Source: Megaleporinus macrocephalus (Eukaryota > Chordata > Actinopteri > Characiformes > Anostomidae). From it: DNA of 64,000 nucleotides. The notes beneath the pieces were generated by a model that had not been told where the DNA came from, did no database searches, and saw only the letters and a program-made list of their open reading frames with translations. The position numbers and the translations under genes are program-made. Shown piece after piece: positions 23,370 to 35,960 of the stretch. Positions within the stretch are counted from its first letter, which is position 1. The number at the start of each line of letters is the position of its first letter. Location of the stretch: contig CM038726.1 of assembly GCA_021613375.1 (NCBI GenBank), positions 5,572,877 to 5,636,876 on the forward strand. The letters run 5' to 3'.

Positions 23370-23590
23370 ACTTCAGAGGCTTTTAGATTCAACAGCTGTG
23401 ATGCCACCAAATGATCACTGGTTAAATTGGAAAGAGTCACCAAAAAGAACAGCTATACCTCCACTTTCTTGCTTGTGAAGTTAAGGTTTGGTGAATCCAG
23501 CTCACTATGGGTTAGCATGGCATTCTTTAATCCATGTTTCTGTTATCAGCATTAAATCAAGCCTATGTAATAAAATTGTTAATTAAGTAA
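23370..23590 (-). mobile_element. LINE endonuclease-like fragment at the 3' end of finTRIM C
   Basis: On the minus strand one frame reads LDLMLITETWIKECHANP before a stop. It resembles the LxLxTETW segment of apurinic-type endonucleases in fish LINEs. A neighbouring frame continues with an SPNLNFTSKK-like segment and an LFF-DSFQLTSDHL-like block. It is broken by stops and shifts, hence a relic. It occupies the place where A and B have their 3' UTR, so it was brought in with the replacement of the C flank. Confidence 0.5.
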
Positions 23591-23612
23591 AACTCGCCTG
23601 TGATCTAATCAT

Positions 23613-26600
23613 CTAACATTCCGAATTACTTAACAGATTGAGTTGTTGTTCTTTACATAATCTTACAGATGATCCAACACCATAAACACAGAACCCAGCG
23701 TAGAGCGGCTGAGTGAATGTGGTGTGGACTGTGTGTAGGAGGGTCATTGAATCAGAGACGCTGTAGAAGGACAGAGTTCCTGCACTGTGATTCACATACA
23801 CTCCTATTCCGGAGGATGAAGGTCCTGAGATCTCAGTCTTACTGATGTGCCAGAAAGAGAGAGAGGGAGAACATCGCAGACTCCAGGATTGACTGTTGTG
23901 TCCAAACGCACAGTCTGTACCCTCCCCTTTTCTGCTGATCCCTTTATATGAGACTGATATGTACACAGTTCCCTGACTGCTCCACTCAACCTCCCAGTAA
24001 CAGCGTCCACTCACACTCTCCTTACACAAAACCTGATCCCAGTAGTCAAATCTCTCTGGATGATCAGAGTATGGCTGGTCTTTATTGCTGTACATCACCA
24101 TTGTGTTCTTTTCAGAGAGAATGAGGGAACGATTTGCTGTGTTGGGATCCAAAGTCAGCTGACAGAAATCTAAAACCAGACAGAAAGATAGATTCAAATT
24201 GAGTATCTTAGTCCTGTTAGGTATTTATTTTAAGTAGAGTGTCTGTGTTTTTAATTCTGCGTTAGGTTTATTCACTGAAAATTTGAGATGCAGCATAATT
24301 TTCACCAATAACAGATCAGTAATATTTAAACAACACAAATGCAAACAATATGTATGTGTGTGTGTGTGTTTGTGTGGAGACTTCCTAGAGACTTACACCA
24401 AACATTCACTAGGACTGCTACTATCCTAACCCTAACACAAACCTGAACCATTAATCTAACTCTATAACATTAATCCTACCATTACCCTAACCTCACTCTA
24501 CTGTTATCTCATTCTTGCCATTACTTTACACTTACTAAGACCCTAACCTCACTCCTACTGTTACGTCACTATTGTCATAACCCTAACCTTAATTTACCTT
24601 TATCTCATCCTTATTATAATACTAAACTTACCCTAACTTTAACATTACGCTAACTTTATCCTAACAATAACATTACCCAAATTTTAGCCTTACACTATGA
24701 CTAACATTACACTACTCTGTGTACCCCTTACCCTGGCACTAACCCTAGCACAAACCTTATCTTTACCCTAACCTTACCTCCCTGTACTAGCCTTACCCAC
24801 ATCTTACACCTAACCATACCCTGACTTACCCTGACTTTTAACTTACCTTAACCTTACTCTGACATTAAGGTTAACCTTACTCTAAATCTGACTTTACCCA
24901 AACCATACCCTGACCTTTACCTTACTCTTAATTCTCGTAGTAACTCTTACCTGACATTAACATTAACCTTACTCTAAACCCAATATTACCCTAACCTTAT
25001 CCTGACATACCCTTACCCTGACATTAACCTTACTTTAACCCCTACCCTGGCCCAAACCTTACCCTAACCTTCCGCTACCCTAATATTAACTTTACCCTAA
25101 ACCTAACCTTACCCCAATTTTACCTTTACCCTAAACTTGAACTTATCCAAACCTTACCCTTATACTGACCTTACCCTTAACCTGGTATTAACCTTAACCA
25201 AACCAAACCTTTACCTTAAACTATCCCTATCCCTAACTCTTACCCTGACACAAACCTTAACACTAACCCTGACCTTGCACTAACCTTACATTTAAGCTGA
25301 CTTTAACCTTAACCCTACTCCAAATGTAGCTATACCCTAACCCTATCTTTACCCAAACTTTACCCTAAATGTAAAATGTCAAAACCTTACCCTTATCCTA
25401 ACCTTACCCAAACCTTCCCCATAACTAACCTTACAGTTACCCTGGCATTTTAACCTTACCCTAACATTACTAAAACATTAACCTTAATGTTACTCAAATC
25501 TTACCCATCCCCTAATCTTAAACTTACCCAAACATTACCTTTATCCTAAACTTACCCTTACCATGACATTAACCTTAACCTATCCCTAACTCTGAACCTT
25601 TTACTAACCTTACCTTTACCCTAATTTTACCCAGACCTTACCCTGACCTTATGCTTTAGCTTACACTATCCTTACCCTTACCCTAACAGTAGCTCTACCC
25701 TTAACCTTTAATTTACCCTTATTCTAGCCTTTCTTTTACTCTATCCTTTACCCTAATCTTAACATTGCCCTTGCTTTAACCTTACATATACCCTAACACT
25801 AAACATATGCTTACTTTAAAATTAACCTCACCCAAACCTGACCCAAACCCTGACCTTTACCATGCCCTATCCCTAATTTTACACTAACCTTAACTTAACC
25901 CTGATATAAACCTTTAACTATAACCATAACCTTACCCTAAGCTTAACCTTACCCTGATCTTTAAATGTAATGATTTACATTGTGGGGGAACGTCCCCATA
26001 ACAAGAGTATATGAACAGATTTAGGTCTCCACAATGTCGCAGAAAACTGAGCCACACATACATATATACACATGCTCACGTGTGTGTTTTTGTGTGTATA
26101 CACTGCATACATACACTGCAGAAAGTCTTCTCTGGTTTTTGGTTCCAAGGATAAAATCTGAACTGTTGCAGCTGTGGAGACACACAAACACAACAATTCT
26201 GAACAATGAATAGAATAGTACAGATTTTTACAGACTATGTTTGTATATGTTTGCACTGCTCACATTCTTGACTCGAATGTTTAAGAGACCAATGTAAACA
26301 CTGTTTGACATTTGATCTCAATATCAGCCTTTTACTAATGTTAACTGACTTTTATAGTGTAATATAATGCTTATTGTTTAAGTCATAGGCATTTTCTCCA
26401 GGCTTTATGATGCAATGTTCTATAATTTATTTTCATGTCAATAACTGTGAAAATAGAAATTTGTTGAAATTTCATGTTTAAACAAACCGACAATACAAAC
26501 ACATTTTCTTTTAATCAGTCTTACTTATGGTTTATTTTACTTTCTGCACAAGATTCTTATCCTTATGTTCCACAGCAGGACAGCTCCTCTTACCGTGTGG

Positions 26601-29600
26601 AGGGATTTTACTGAATTCCTGTCTGCAGAACTCCTCTAGTCGCTCTTTCAGCTCACACACTGATTTCCTCACTCCATCAAATGAGAGATGCTGATGGACA
26701 GTGATGCTGGGAGAGTCCTCAGATCCAGAAGAGACACAGAGAGACTGGAAACTCTACAGAGAGAACAAACACAATGGAGGAAGATAAAGGAGTACAAGAG
26801 AAAGCAATCAGCTCCAATTAGACTAAAGACTAACTTGTGACTCCAGACAGGAACATTCACTGTTGTCTTAATGAACTTCTGCTGAGAGAGTTTTAGAAGC
26901 TGGATGAGGAGCAGGTTCCTCTGTAGATCAGTGATTGTTACCTGGAGGAAATGGATGTGATCCTCTGTGTGTGAAAGCTGCTCCAGCTCAGTGTGTCTTC
27001 TCTTTAGATCAGCAATCTCCTGCTCCAGTTTCTCCAGGAGTTCTTCAGCTCCACTCACTTCAGCCTTCTCCTGAGCTCTGATCAGCTGTGTTACCTCAGA
27101 GCGCTTCTTCTCAATGGAGCAGATCAGTTCAGTAAAGATCCTCTCACTGTCCTCCACTGCTGACTGAGCACAGCGCTGTTAGGACAAGTACACACAGGAT
27201 GGAGGAACATTTAAGATCTTAAACTGCAGCTGCATTATTCAGTCAAGGTTTGTTATCCGGCAATTACGTGAAACTAATTGAAATCAGGACCTGCTGATAG
27301 ATCCTTAAAGAGTTAAGACCAGTCCAAGACCAGTTCATCTAATTTAATCCGTCAAAGTAGTTATTACAGACCAAGTGTGATTACTGACACTGTATATAAC
27401 ACTTACCCAGTCAAAGTTTGTAATATAACTACACAATCTAGTAGGTGTGCTTTTAAATAAACTGTAAACTCGCTGTATTCATTCCTTCATTACACACACA
27501 TCTATCTATTTTTTAGACTTAAATACAACCCCTACATATGTATTAATTATATTAGGAAACCTGGAGAAGTTTCTGAGGAATAGGGTGCCCCTCCTGATTT
27601 CCCTGGTTACAACCAATACACCACATCTGGCAGCTTTCCCATCATGAGGCAGGGTTCCATCTCTTAAAGATCTGACTTGGGAACATGGCCTTTCCAGCAA
27701 TGCAGATAAAACACTTGGAGACACAAGACTGTCTCCACTGGCTGAAACTCTCAGTCCTTGAATTAAATATACTTCCTCCATTATCCAGTGCATTACACAT
27801 GCTGGTGAGGGATCTGCGTGTGTGTGTTGCCCATGGCCTTCAGGGGTTCATCCAGCTCTTCAATCATTGGCAGCTTCATTCACAAAAAGCTGCGGTGCCC
27901 TCAACCTGACGGAGCACCCTGCTACCTGGGATCCCCCTGGGACAAAGGCTGCAAGGCCTAAGATTCCTGTGTCTTGGCTCTGGCAGTGGCTGCTGCAGCC
28001 AGCTTCACTTGTTCTATCTTCAATCCTAGCCTTCTTCCTGAGACTGAACATGGTGCCAACTGCTGCAAGGAAATATGAACTGAATATGCATATATTCTGT
28101 ATAGGCTTGAGCCAGAACTCGTGCACCCACTCAAAATGACTGAACACCTCTTTTTCCCGCACATCGCCTCAGCTGCCAGTGACAGACTTGAGTTTGGTAG
28201 TCTTTGCTTGCCAGTTGGTAGGTGTGCCTCTCTCCGTGTGATGGAACATGCCTGGTCTACACAGCGACACCAAGAAACTTCTATTAAATAGGGGAGTGAG
28301 TTGTTTCCCATTCATTCTGCATTTAACACAGTGTGCTGTGAGGCTGTCCATCATCTTGACTGGCTTTTGTTTCCCCAATGGCTAAGATTTGCTGCATTGA
28401 CCTGTGCAGTGTCCCATCTTCCTGAACAGCTAGCATATCAGTCACCCACTGCCCTTTGCCCATGGGGCCACTCAATCGGTCGTGTCCTCAAGGGCTTCAT
28501 AGGTGAGGCACATTTTATTCTCTATGTTGACGGCCTATGTTTTACCTCCCCCTGAGCACCCCGGCCTGGTTCTACCTATTTGGCACCATCAAATCCTTGC
28601 ATGGTCTCTGGGATTAACCTCTATATCCAACTGTTAATGCCCCAAAACCAACATGCACAACATTCTTAAAGTAACTAAAGCCAGTGCTATGACACCATAA
28701 TATAAAAATATTAAATGCAATTTAATTTAGGGGGCCCTCCTACAATTTCGCTGCAATCAGAACACTTTTTGAGGCAAATATGTGAAAGTTCAGCTCAGCA
28801 TTTTGTAACTAAAATATTAATTTCTCACTTTCTATGATTTTAGATGACATGGTGTCCACACTGTGACTATGTTGGAAAGTGTATCCCAACACTTTTACTG
28901 ACTGAGTAAGCTATAAAAAATTAAAATCTCTGCTCACCTTATAAGTCTTCACAGCCTGTTTCAGCTCTTCCTGCGTCTTCAGTTTCTCCTGGATCTGCTG
29001 CTGGAATTTCCTCTGTATCTCCTTTAATTCATTCTATCAATAGACATTTTGCAAAGTTTGTATTAATGGCAGCTAAAGAGGGAAAACAGTCTTGTTCTAT
29101 ATAGGTTGCAAGTTGTAGATGGGGGCTGGCTGGTCACAAACATTTTATTAAAAATCACTGACTGATTTCTAGAAATGAATGCAGTTTAAAATATTAATGT
29201 AACTGATTTTAGATTACAAAGCCAATTTGCATGAATTGATTCGTAAAGATGTCTAGTTCTTACATGTTTCTCGGTTCTCTCTGTTGTAGCTGAGACGGTA
29301 TCGTGCCCTTTATGCTCCGCCATCGAGCACATGTAGCAGATGAAACTTTGGTCAGTACGACAGTAGATCTCGATCAGTTTGTCGTGCTGAGAGCAGATCT
29401 TCTCCTGTAGCTGTGAAGACGCTTTGTCAAGATTGTGTTTTTTCAAAGCAGGAACTTCAAAGTGAGGTTTAAGATGAGTTTCACAAAAGGAGGCCAGACA
29501 CGTCAGACAGGACTTGACGGCTTTGAGTTTTCTCCCAGAGCAGAAATCACACTCCACATCTCCAGGTCCAGCATAACGGGGAGCAGGAGAAGCAGCTTGG

Positions 29601-29848
29601 AGTTCTGTCTTCTTCAGTTTCTCCACCACTTCAGCCAGCATGTTGTTTCTGTGTAGAACAGGTCTTGGAGTGAAGGTCTCTCTGCACTGGGGGCAGCTGT
29701 AGACCCCCCTCTGATCTTCCTGATCCCAGCAGCCATTAATACACACCATACAGAAGCTGTGTCCACAGTTGATGGTCACTGGATCCTTCAGTAGATCCAG
29801 ACAGACTGGACAGCTGGACTGGTCATGATCTACTGAAATACTGGCCAT
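23613..29848 (-). CDS. finTRIM E3 ubiquitin ligase, copy C (altered C-terminus)
   Basis: Third finTRIM of the array, minus strand, exons 29848-29264, 29033-28938, 27175-26942, 26753-26594, 26171-26115 and 24169-23613; 562 aa predicted. The exon-1 donor differs (CAT/GTAAGA instead of CAG/GTGAAA), changing one residue at the junction but keeping the frame. The coiled-coil exon 2 is the most diverged. RING ligands, both B-boxes and B30.2 are complete. After the common ending SSVRLC, where A and B read DK and stop, C continues with KEQQLNLLSNSEC because homology to the other copies ends at about 23655. The usual AATAAA pair is missing downstream. The protein should still fold, since the extension follows the last B30.2 strand; the 3' UTR and poly(A) site must be new. 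Confidence 0.9.
24348..25965. repeat. TG run and long CCCTAA-like degenerate repeat in intron 5 of finTRIM C
   Basis: A short TG run (24348-24378) is followed by about 1.5 kb built from words such as CCCTAACC, CTTACCC, AACCTTACCC and CCTGACATTAACC. It is telomere-like (CCCTAA) but highly degenerate with a drifting period near 6 and 12. It sits exactly where copies A and B hold their TG microsatellites. Confidence 0.85.
27490..28640. mobile_element. Private insertion of unknown origin in intron 2 of finTRIM C
   Basis: About 1.1 kb, clearly more GC-rich than the surrounding intron, replaces the satellites found in copies A and B. It contains several medium frames on both strands (for example 27506-27793 minus and 28301-28555 plus), none long, and I see no clean terminal repeats. 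The texture resembles a decayed retrotransposon coding region, but I could not place the family. Confidence 0.35.
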
Positions 29849-29891
29849 TTTCCTGAACTGCTAGACGGAGAGAGAGCAGCACTCTGAGATC

Positions 29892-29908
29892 AGTTTCGTT
29901 TCTCTGAA
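29892..29908 (-). promoter_or_regulatory. ISRE-like and GAS-like composite site upstream of finTRIM C
   Basis: AGTTTCGTTTCT plus overlapping TTCTCTGAA, 44 bp upstream of the ATG at 29848. Confidence 0.6.
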
Positions 29909-29949
29909 CTGAGTAGGAGGAACTTCCTGGTTCTCTGCTGGTTAATGTG

Positions 29950-31400
29950 TCATAGAGAGGTGAAGGAAGGTCTTCACACAGAACAGTGTGGCTCTTCACT
30001 GTTCTGCCTCATTACTGCAGAATTAAAGCAGAAAAACAAAAACACTACAAACCCAGACTAAAACAAACTATTGATCTTCCTTATAAACCAAAAGACAAAC
30101 ACAAGTTGACGGTTATAAAGTATTATACAGCTACTGTGACAGTAAAATGAATAAAGCGATATTAGCTTTGTCAACACCTGGTTAACAAATTAGGCTAAAT
30201 TTTCACTTTTTATAAGATAAAGTTATATTACTATGTAAGTTAGTTAAGACTTTCAAATTCAAACACTTCAAAAATCAAAACTGAACTGGTTTTACAAGAT
30301 GTTCCGATCAGATATATACGTATTTTAAAGTAAAAAAGAAAAGTATTTTGTAAATGTTTCAATTCATGAAACTAGACAAATCTTATAGTACCTGGAGGAC
30401 AAAGCAGCGGGTTTTCATTTCTAATAATGAGGAAGTTTAAGTGATATAAACTACTTCTTCAGAAGAACTAATGCTAAAGCTAATCAAGAAAAGCTAACTT
30501 AGCTGCTAGAAGATGTGGCTTTATTTGAGCTCCAGCTGATCGAGTTCTCATTTGGTGGTTACTGATGTTTGAATGCAGTTTATTAGTTTTAGGTTGCTAG
30601 ATAATCGCAGTTAGCTAAATTAACATGTGTGCTCGCAGGACAACAGCTCTAATAAGCTCATGCTTTCAAGAGGCAAAGACTTTCTTCATTCTACATATGA
30701 TTTTGTATGATTGTTGAGTTTAACAGTTATTTAACCCTCTTTTATATAAAGGTACAGCTAAACCACACAGCTTAGCTAATTGTTATACTGTGAAGGAAAT
30801 ATTTGTGTTGAATAGTTCATAGTTCGATAGTACATTTTTATATCATGCATTTTCACTTTATTCAATTTTCCATTTTTTCATTCCTGTGATCAAAACAGTG
30901 TCTTGTACCTCGTTATTTTATATAAAGTTGTTATTTAATAAGTGCATATTAATATAAAAGGCTTTTCTTATGATTTGTTTCAGAGTGCAGTAAACATTTT
31001 CACCCCTAGAGGGAGCTGATAAACCACTAATACATATTAGTCTTTCTGTAAAAATTCATGTATTTAAAAAAAAGCGATGATCCCAATTTTTAGGTGTGTT
31101 CGTGAGCAGAAATATACAATTAATTTACAAAAACACCAAAATTAAACTTATGTTTCTTCATGGAACTAAACTCAATATATTATTACAAGTTTAAGTGCTT
31201 AAAAGTATTTGTGGAAGTAAAAATAAACAAATGACACACCCTGAGGATTATTTCGATCTCATGTTTTTACAATGTAGGGTCACCTGATCCAGTATCCAGT
31301 TCAGTAGAGAACCGCGGCGTAAAGATCATGAGCCATGTAAAGTTTGTGCTTGTATTCAATCTTTTGACTTATAGTGTTTATGAACTTTGTGGACAAATGG
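29950..31400. other. Right edge of the finTRIM array
   Basis: No gene was seen. About 30640-31330 matches the shared spacer (13.6-14.25 kb and 3.1-3.6 kb) in direct orientation, but the partner exons are missing. Homology ends shortly after 31.35 kb, which includes a trace of the Tc1-like end (CAATCTTTTGACTTATAGTG). This is the right boundary of the amplified unit. Confidence 0.55.
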
Positions 31401-32340
31401 ACAAAACTGTTATAAGCGACAGCTTATAAATGTTAAAACAACATTGAGTGTCATATGCAATAAAGCTTAAATTAAATATCTAATATGATACAACAAAGCT
31501 TAACACTTCTTTTCAGACATGTCTGAGATCTGTGTGGACGTGGTTAATGAGCAACTTGACTGACAGTGATACCTAGCATTGTCATCCAGTTTTTTTATGT
31601 GACGCTAACTGGACAAAAAAAGTCACAAAGCTGGATGGCCAGATGAACAAACCTGCCGACAGGTGGACAATGTAATGGGCTAATAAGAACACATAAAGGA
31701 ACAATTTTGGTCTATGGATATAGGAGCGAACATGTGAAAGGCACCTACAGACGGACAGTATAACTTGCAAATTTTTGGTTATCCTGGATTAGGTTTAACT
31801 CGCTAAGTTTCTCTGAGTTTAAACGGGACGGGGCCAGGGAGACATCAGCCTTGTGACTGGTATGGAAATGCTTACGGATGTGTTACCTACATTTAAGACC
31901 ACCCAGTTTACATGGAAAGGACAGAAATATGGTGATATATCAGCTATTTACTAGAACTTTATTCACTGGTTTTACTGAGTACATGATTACTGTTTACCTG
32001 CAAAAACAAGATTCACTTCATTAGAAAAAAAAAACAATTAACATTTCAAAACCATAACATTTTTTAGGTTTTAGATTACAAACGGCTCCATTTCTTATAC
32101 ATCATTGATTATACAATTTCATCACTAAGTATCATTCCTGCAAAAATATACCAACACAGATCAGCATGAAGTCTATGCTGGATTATGCTGGTCTGGTGCT
32201 GGTTTAGCTGGTCACTTAGTATGGTTAACCAGAATACCAACATCCACAACGCAACGCATGCTGATTTTGCTGGCTCATGCTGGCTCATTAGCAGCAACGA
32301 ATAAAGGCTTCAATAACAAGAAGTTTCACTTCACCACAGC
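31400..32340. other. Intergenic, with TGCTGG-rich block
   Basis: No gene was seen. 32150-32290 is rich in TGCTGG/CCAGCA words, a common fish repeat type. The remainder is AT-rich and unremarkable. Confidence 0.4.
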
Positions 32341-32342
32341 TT

Positions 32343-32432
32343 TACGCCAAAGTTCTAGCCAAACAAAGCAGTTATATAAGTTATATAAGTTATACATTTA
32401 TATAACTGCTTTGTTTGGCTAGAACTGGCGTA
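32343..32432. other. Long near-perfect hairpin
   Basis: The arms 32343-32379 and 32398-32432 are reverse complements except for two extra A bases in the left arm, with an 18-nt AT-rich loop. It contains TCTAGCCAAACAAAGCAGTT and its complement. It could be a palindromic MITE relic or a miRNA-like precursor. The sequence cannot decide. Confidence 0.8.
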
Positions 32433-33493
32433 TATATATGCTTAACAGTCATTCATATTTTGTGAAAATCTCATAATGATTGGACAATAATAATGCTTCA
32501 AAATTGCTTTGAAAAAACACCTTTCCATTAACTTGCTGAAAGTAAGAGGGTTCTTGTTCTCTGCATTACAGTTACCACTTCTTTGGACAGCGATATATAT
32601 ATATATATATATATATATTTGAGAAACTGAACTTCTAACATCATGTTTATTTGAGGTGTTTCTATTTAAAGACATCACACTGTGATAACATTGTGGGATT
32701 CTCCTGATCTGAAACAGTGTAAAATGCATTTGTTTAGGGTGGTGAGGTTATTAGCCAATGAACACAGTTCTTCTGTTTCAATACCAGTTTTTAACAAGCT
32801 GTTGACCACTTTGCCCCACATTTCCACGCAAAGAAATCCTTATAACCAGCTTATAGCAACATCTAGGGCTGTAAAAATCTATTTTTAATTATTAGTTTAC
32901 ATGCAAAGATTCTTGGCGGACAGTGGATCATCTTGTGTTGTGTTTAGCCCAACTGTAGCCTAACTGGGCTAACTAGGACAGTGACTCAAATAGTGTCCAC
33001 AACTGTAGCTTAACTGGGGCTACATAAGTCATAACCCAGCTGAGGCGCATGTATCGCCAATTAAAAAGCCCATGTAAAACCCATACAGCCCAGAACAAAC
33101 CCACATGGGATCATATCTTGAGCTCCAGTTTGAAGAAAAAAGTTTTATTCCAGATTTCTCATGGAAAAAAAACAGACATTGCATGAGTTCATTCAGTTCC
33201 TTCTCCAGCAATCTAATAAACACAAAATAAACACATTGACGTATGTAAAACCTCTACTTCCTCTATTAATAGTATTTGGACATTTAAAAAATAAAATGTT
33301 TTGCTGATCAAATAAAAGCATCCTGTCTGGGAAAAAGAGCTTTAAAAAAAAAAAATAAAGTCCCCAAGTGCCTAAAATGTCTGTACAGTAATGGATGTGT
33401 CCAAAAATTGTACAAGCACTGACTGGTTTCTAGTGATGGTAATAAAAGTAGGCCTACTGTGTTGTGCCACGTCATGCCTGTTATTTTTTATAT

Positions 33494-33713
33494 ATCGTTG
33501 CTGTCCAAAGAAAAACAATTATCTCCAAAGTAGTAACTTTACAGAAGAGGACAAAAATACTCCTAACTTTTAATGTAAGTTAATGTAAAGAGGTTTTACT
33601 ATGATTACGATTTTGGAGTATTTCTATTGGTCATGGCACTCTCACAGGATATAACGTACTGCTGTCGCGTTCAAATAAAAAAATGCAGATGTTTTTTATT
33701 GGACAGCGACAAT
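33494..33713. mobile_element. MITE with GTTGCTGTCCAAAGAAAAAC-type inverted ends
   Basis: The left end ATCGTTGCTGTCCAAAGAAA and right end TTTATTGGACAGCGACAAT are inverted relatives; length about 220 bp. Related elements are at 36445-36641, 51797-51981 and 58343-58520, and a single end is near 32579-32595. Confidence 0.7.
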
Positions 33714-34498
33714 GTTTTGTTTCAGAAATTTGTATTCAAGCCAAGTGTTTGCTTAATTCTTGTATTTATCATGCAAAAAAGACAACCGTGCATAAAAAAA
33801 GGAAAATACACGCTGACTTGCATCTCTCCGTAGTCTATAGATCTGGTATGCAGAGACTGAACTTCGTACTCTGCTTATCTTTATCTAGCTGAAAAGGGAG
33901 GAGGCACTTTTGTCTATACTGTCAATACAGCATTTTATATGGGCAATAAATTCTCTTTCATGTAAAACTAAAAGGGCAACAATAAATATGGTATACAGTG
34001 TTCCCACTCTAAGGGTCAAATTCCTTGACATTCTCTAACTAAAAGCTCAATTTCTGTGACGGTTAGTGACTTGAAAAGGTCTCAGGAAAAGGTCTCAGGT
34101 CACATTCGTGCTGAGCAGCAGCAGTATCTTTACAGTATCTAACCCATTTTCAATGCTTAAAAACACTGCACAATCACAACGTACTTTCTCCTGCCATGTT
34201 CTGCAGGAATGTCAGGCTGTATTATACGCAATTATGCTCTAAATTGCATGTATTGTGTGTGTTTGATGTGAAACTGTACCCAGTAAAGCCAGGACATTCG
34301 GGTCATTCTGTTTCTGCCTGTTCTTATATGGTCACTTCTCTCATACTTGTGCTTTGTTGCTTCTATTGTTGGCAAACATCGTCTGTCAATAGACTTTTGG
34401 GTCAGTTTGCCTGTACGACTGTGTGCAGAATAAAGATCTGTTCTACAGACATTCACCTCCCTGGGTTAAAACGGGTTCCAACAGTTTGTTAGCTGGTA

Positions 34499-35436
34499 CA
34501 TTCGGCGGGTAAATAAGTATTGAACATGTCATCAATTTTCTCATATTTCTGAAGGTGCTATTATTATATGAAATTCTCAACAGATGTCAAACCATAAATC
34601 AATAAATCAAAGATCATAGATGTCCATGAATGAAGTTATGTGTAATAATGAGAAATGACACAGGAAAAAAGTATTGAAAACGCTTATTGAAAAACTTTGT
34701 ACGAAAGTCTTGACAGCTTCAAGATGCCTCCTGTATGCATAAACTAGTCGCATGCATTGCTCAGGTGTGGCCCATTCTTCCACACAAACACTCTTCAAAT
34801 CCTGAAGGTTCTGTGGGCTGCTTCTATGAACTCTGAGCTTCAGTTCCTTCCATAGATGTTCAATTTATTTTATTTTCGTTCTCTGAAACCAATTGAGAGT
34901 TTCCTTGGCTGTGTGTTTGGGATCGTTGTCTTGTGAAATGTCCACCATCATTTCATCATCATCCTGGTACATGACAGCAGATTTTTATCAACCTTCTGTA
35001 GTTTCGAAATTCTTCTGTAACCAAGTACACCAGTATGTTGTGCAACAGTAAGGTTGTGAAGGTCTTGAGAGAGCTCATTGGTTTTACCCATCATGAGATG
35101 TTTCTTGTGTGGCACCTTAGTAATGAGACATCTTTTTATAGGACATTAGTTAAACCAGCTGCTATTAATTTGTGCTAAGTGGCATGATTGCTTTCTAATT
35201 ACTGACAGGTTCCAACTGGTATCATGACTTTCCATGTATTTTTAAACTTCTCTTTCTTCGAGTGTTCAATATTTTATACATATATTATACACAACTTAAT
35301 TTATGTACAGCTATGGATTGCATGTGTGGATTGGATGGGCTATTACTGACATCTGGTGAGAATTTCATGTCAATAGCACTTTTAGAAATATGTTTACTTA
35401 AAACATTGGTGTTCAATACTTATTTCACCCGCTGTA
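34499..35436. mobile_element. Degenerate Tc1-like transposon
   Basis: The left end GGCGGGTAAATAAGTATTGA and right end TTCAATACTTATTTCACCCG are inverted repeats, with TA at both borders. The whole (about 940 bp) is shorter than an active 1.6-kb element. Parts of the minus strand still read like the end of a transposase (34607-34798, a SVCVEEWAT-EQC-R-like segment), but most of the gene is missing and broken. Confidence 0.75.
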
Positions 35437-35439
35437 TAT

Positions 35440-35960
35440 TCGCTGAGGTGACTGCCAGGTGTTGATGAGTTGAATAAATGGACACCGAAAAATCAAGTAA
35501 CACATGAAAATATTGATACTTCAACATTAATCCGCTGATTTTCCATGTCTGGATCAATTTTTTTTGCTCTAAAATACAGACAGCAACTGTGTTGGTGCAA
35601 CATATTTTTTATTTCCATATTGTTGACACATTTGAATAATAAACCATATTTGTGTAGTTTTAAACTACAGAGCGCTTTACTTCTGCTGGTTTGCTTGAAG
35701 CCACATCAACTCAAGCCCACTATATGTGTTGGGCTTACCTTAATGCTAGAACTAGTGTTACTTCTAAATAAATAAGGGCTTAAGTAGAAATTAAAACAAC
35801 TGAAGTAATGCTCTACATAATTCTACAAAATTAAATGGTTATAATGTAAACAAAGTAGTCCCAACATTTTCAGAATTTTACCATAATTAGTGTTGCATTA
35901 AAACACTTTAAACACTCGCCTAGGTTCGCTGGTGGTTTTGGATAGAAAATATAAAAACTG
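35440..35960. other. Intergenic, nothing recognised
   Basis: AT-rich sequence with short chance frames only. Confidence 0.4.

Noticed and set aside
34198..34483. LTR-like segment (TGTTCTGC ... CCAACA with AATAAA)
   Set aside because: No target duplication, no second LTR and no internal retroviral domains were seen.
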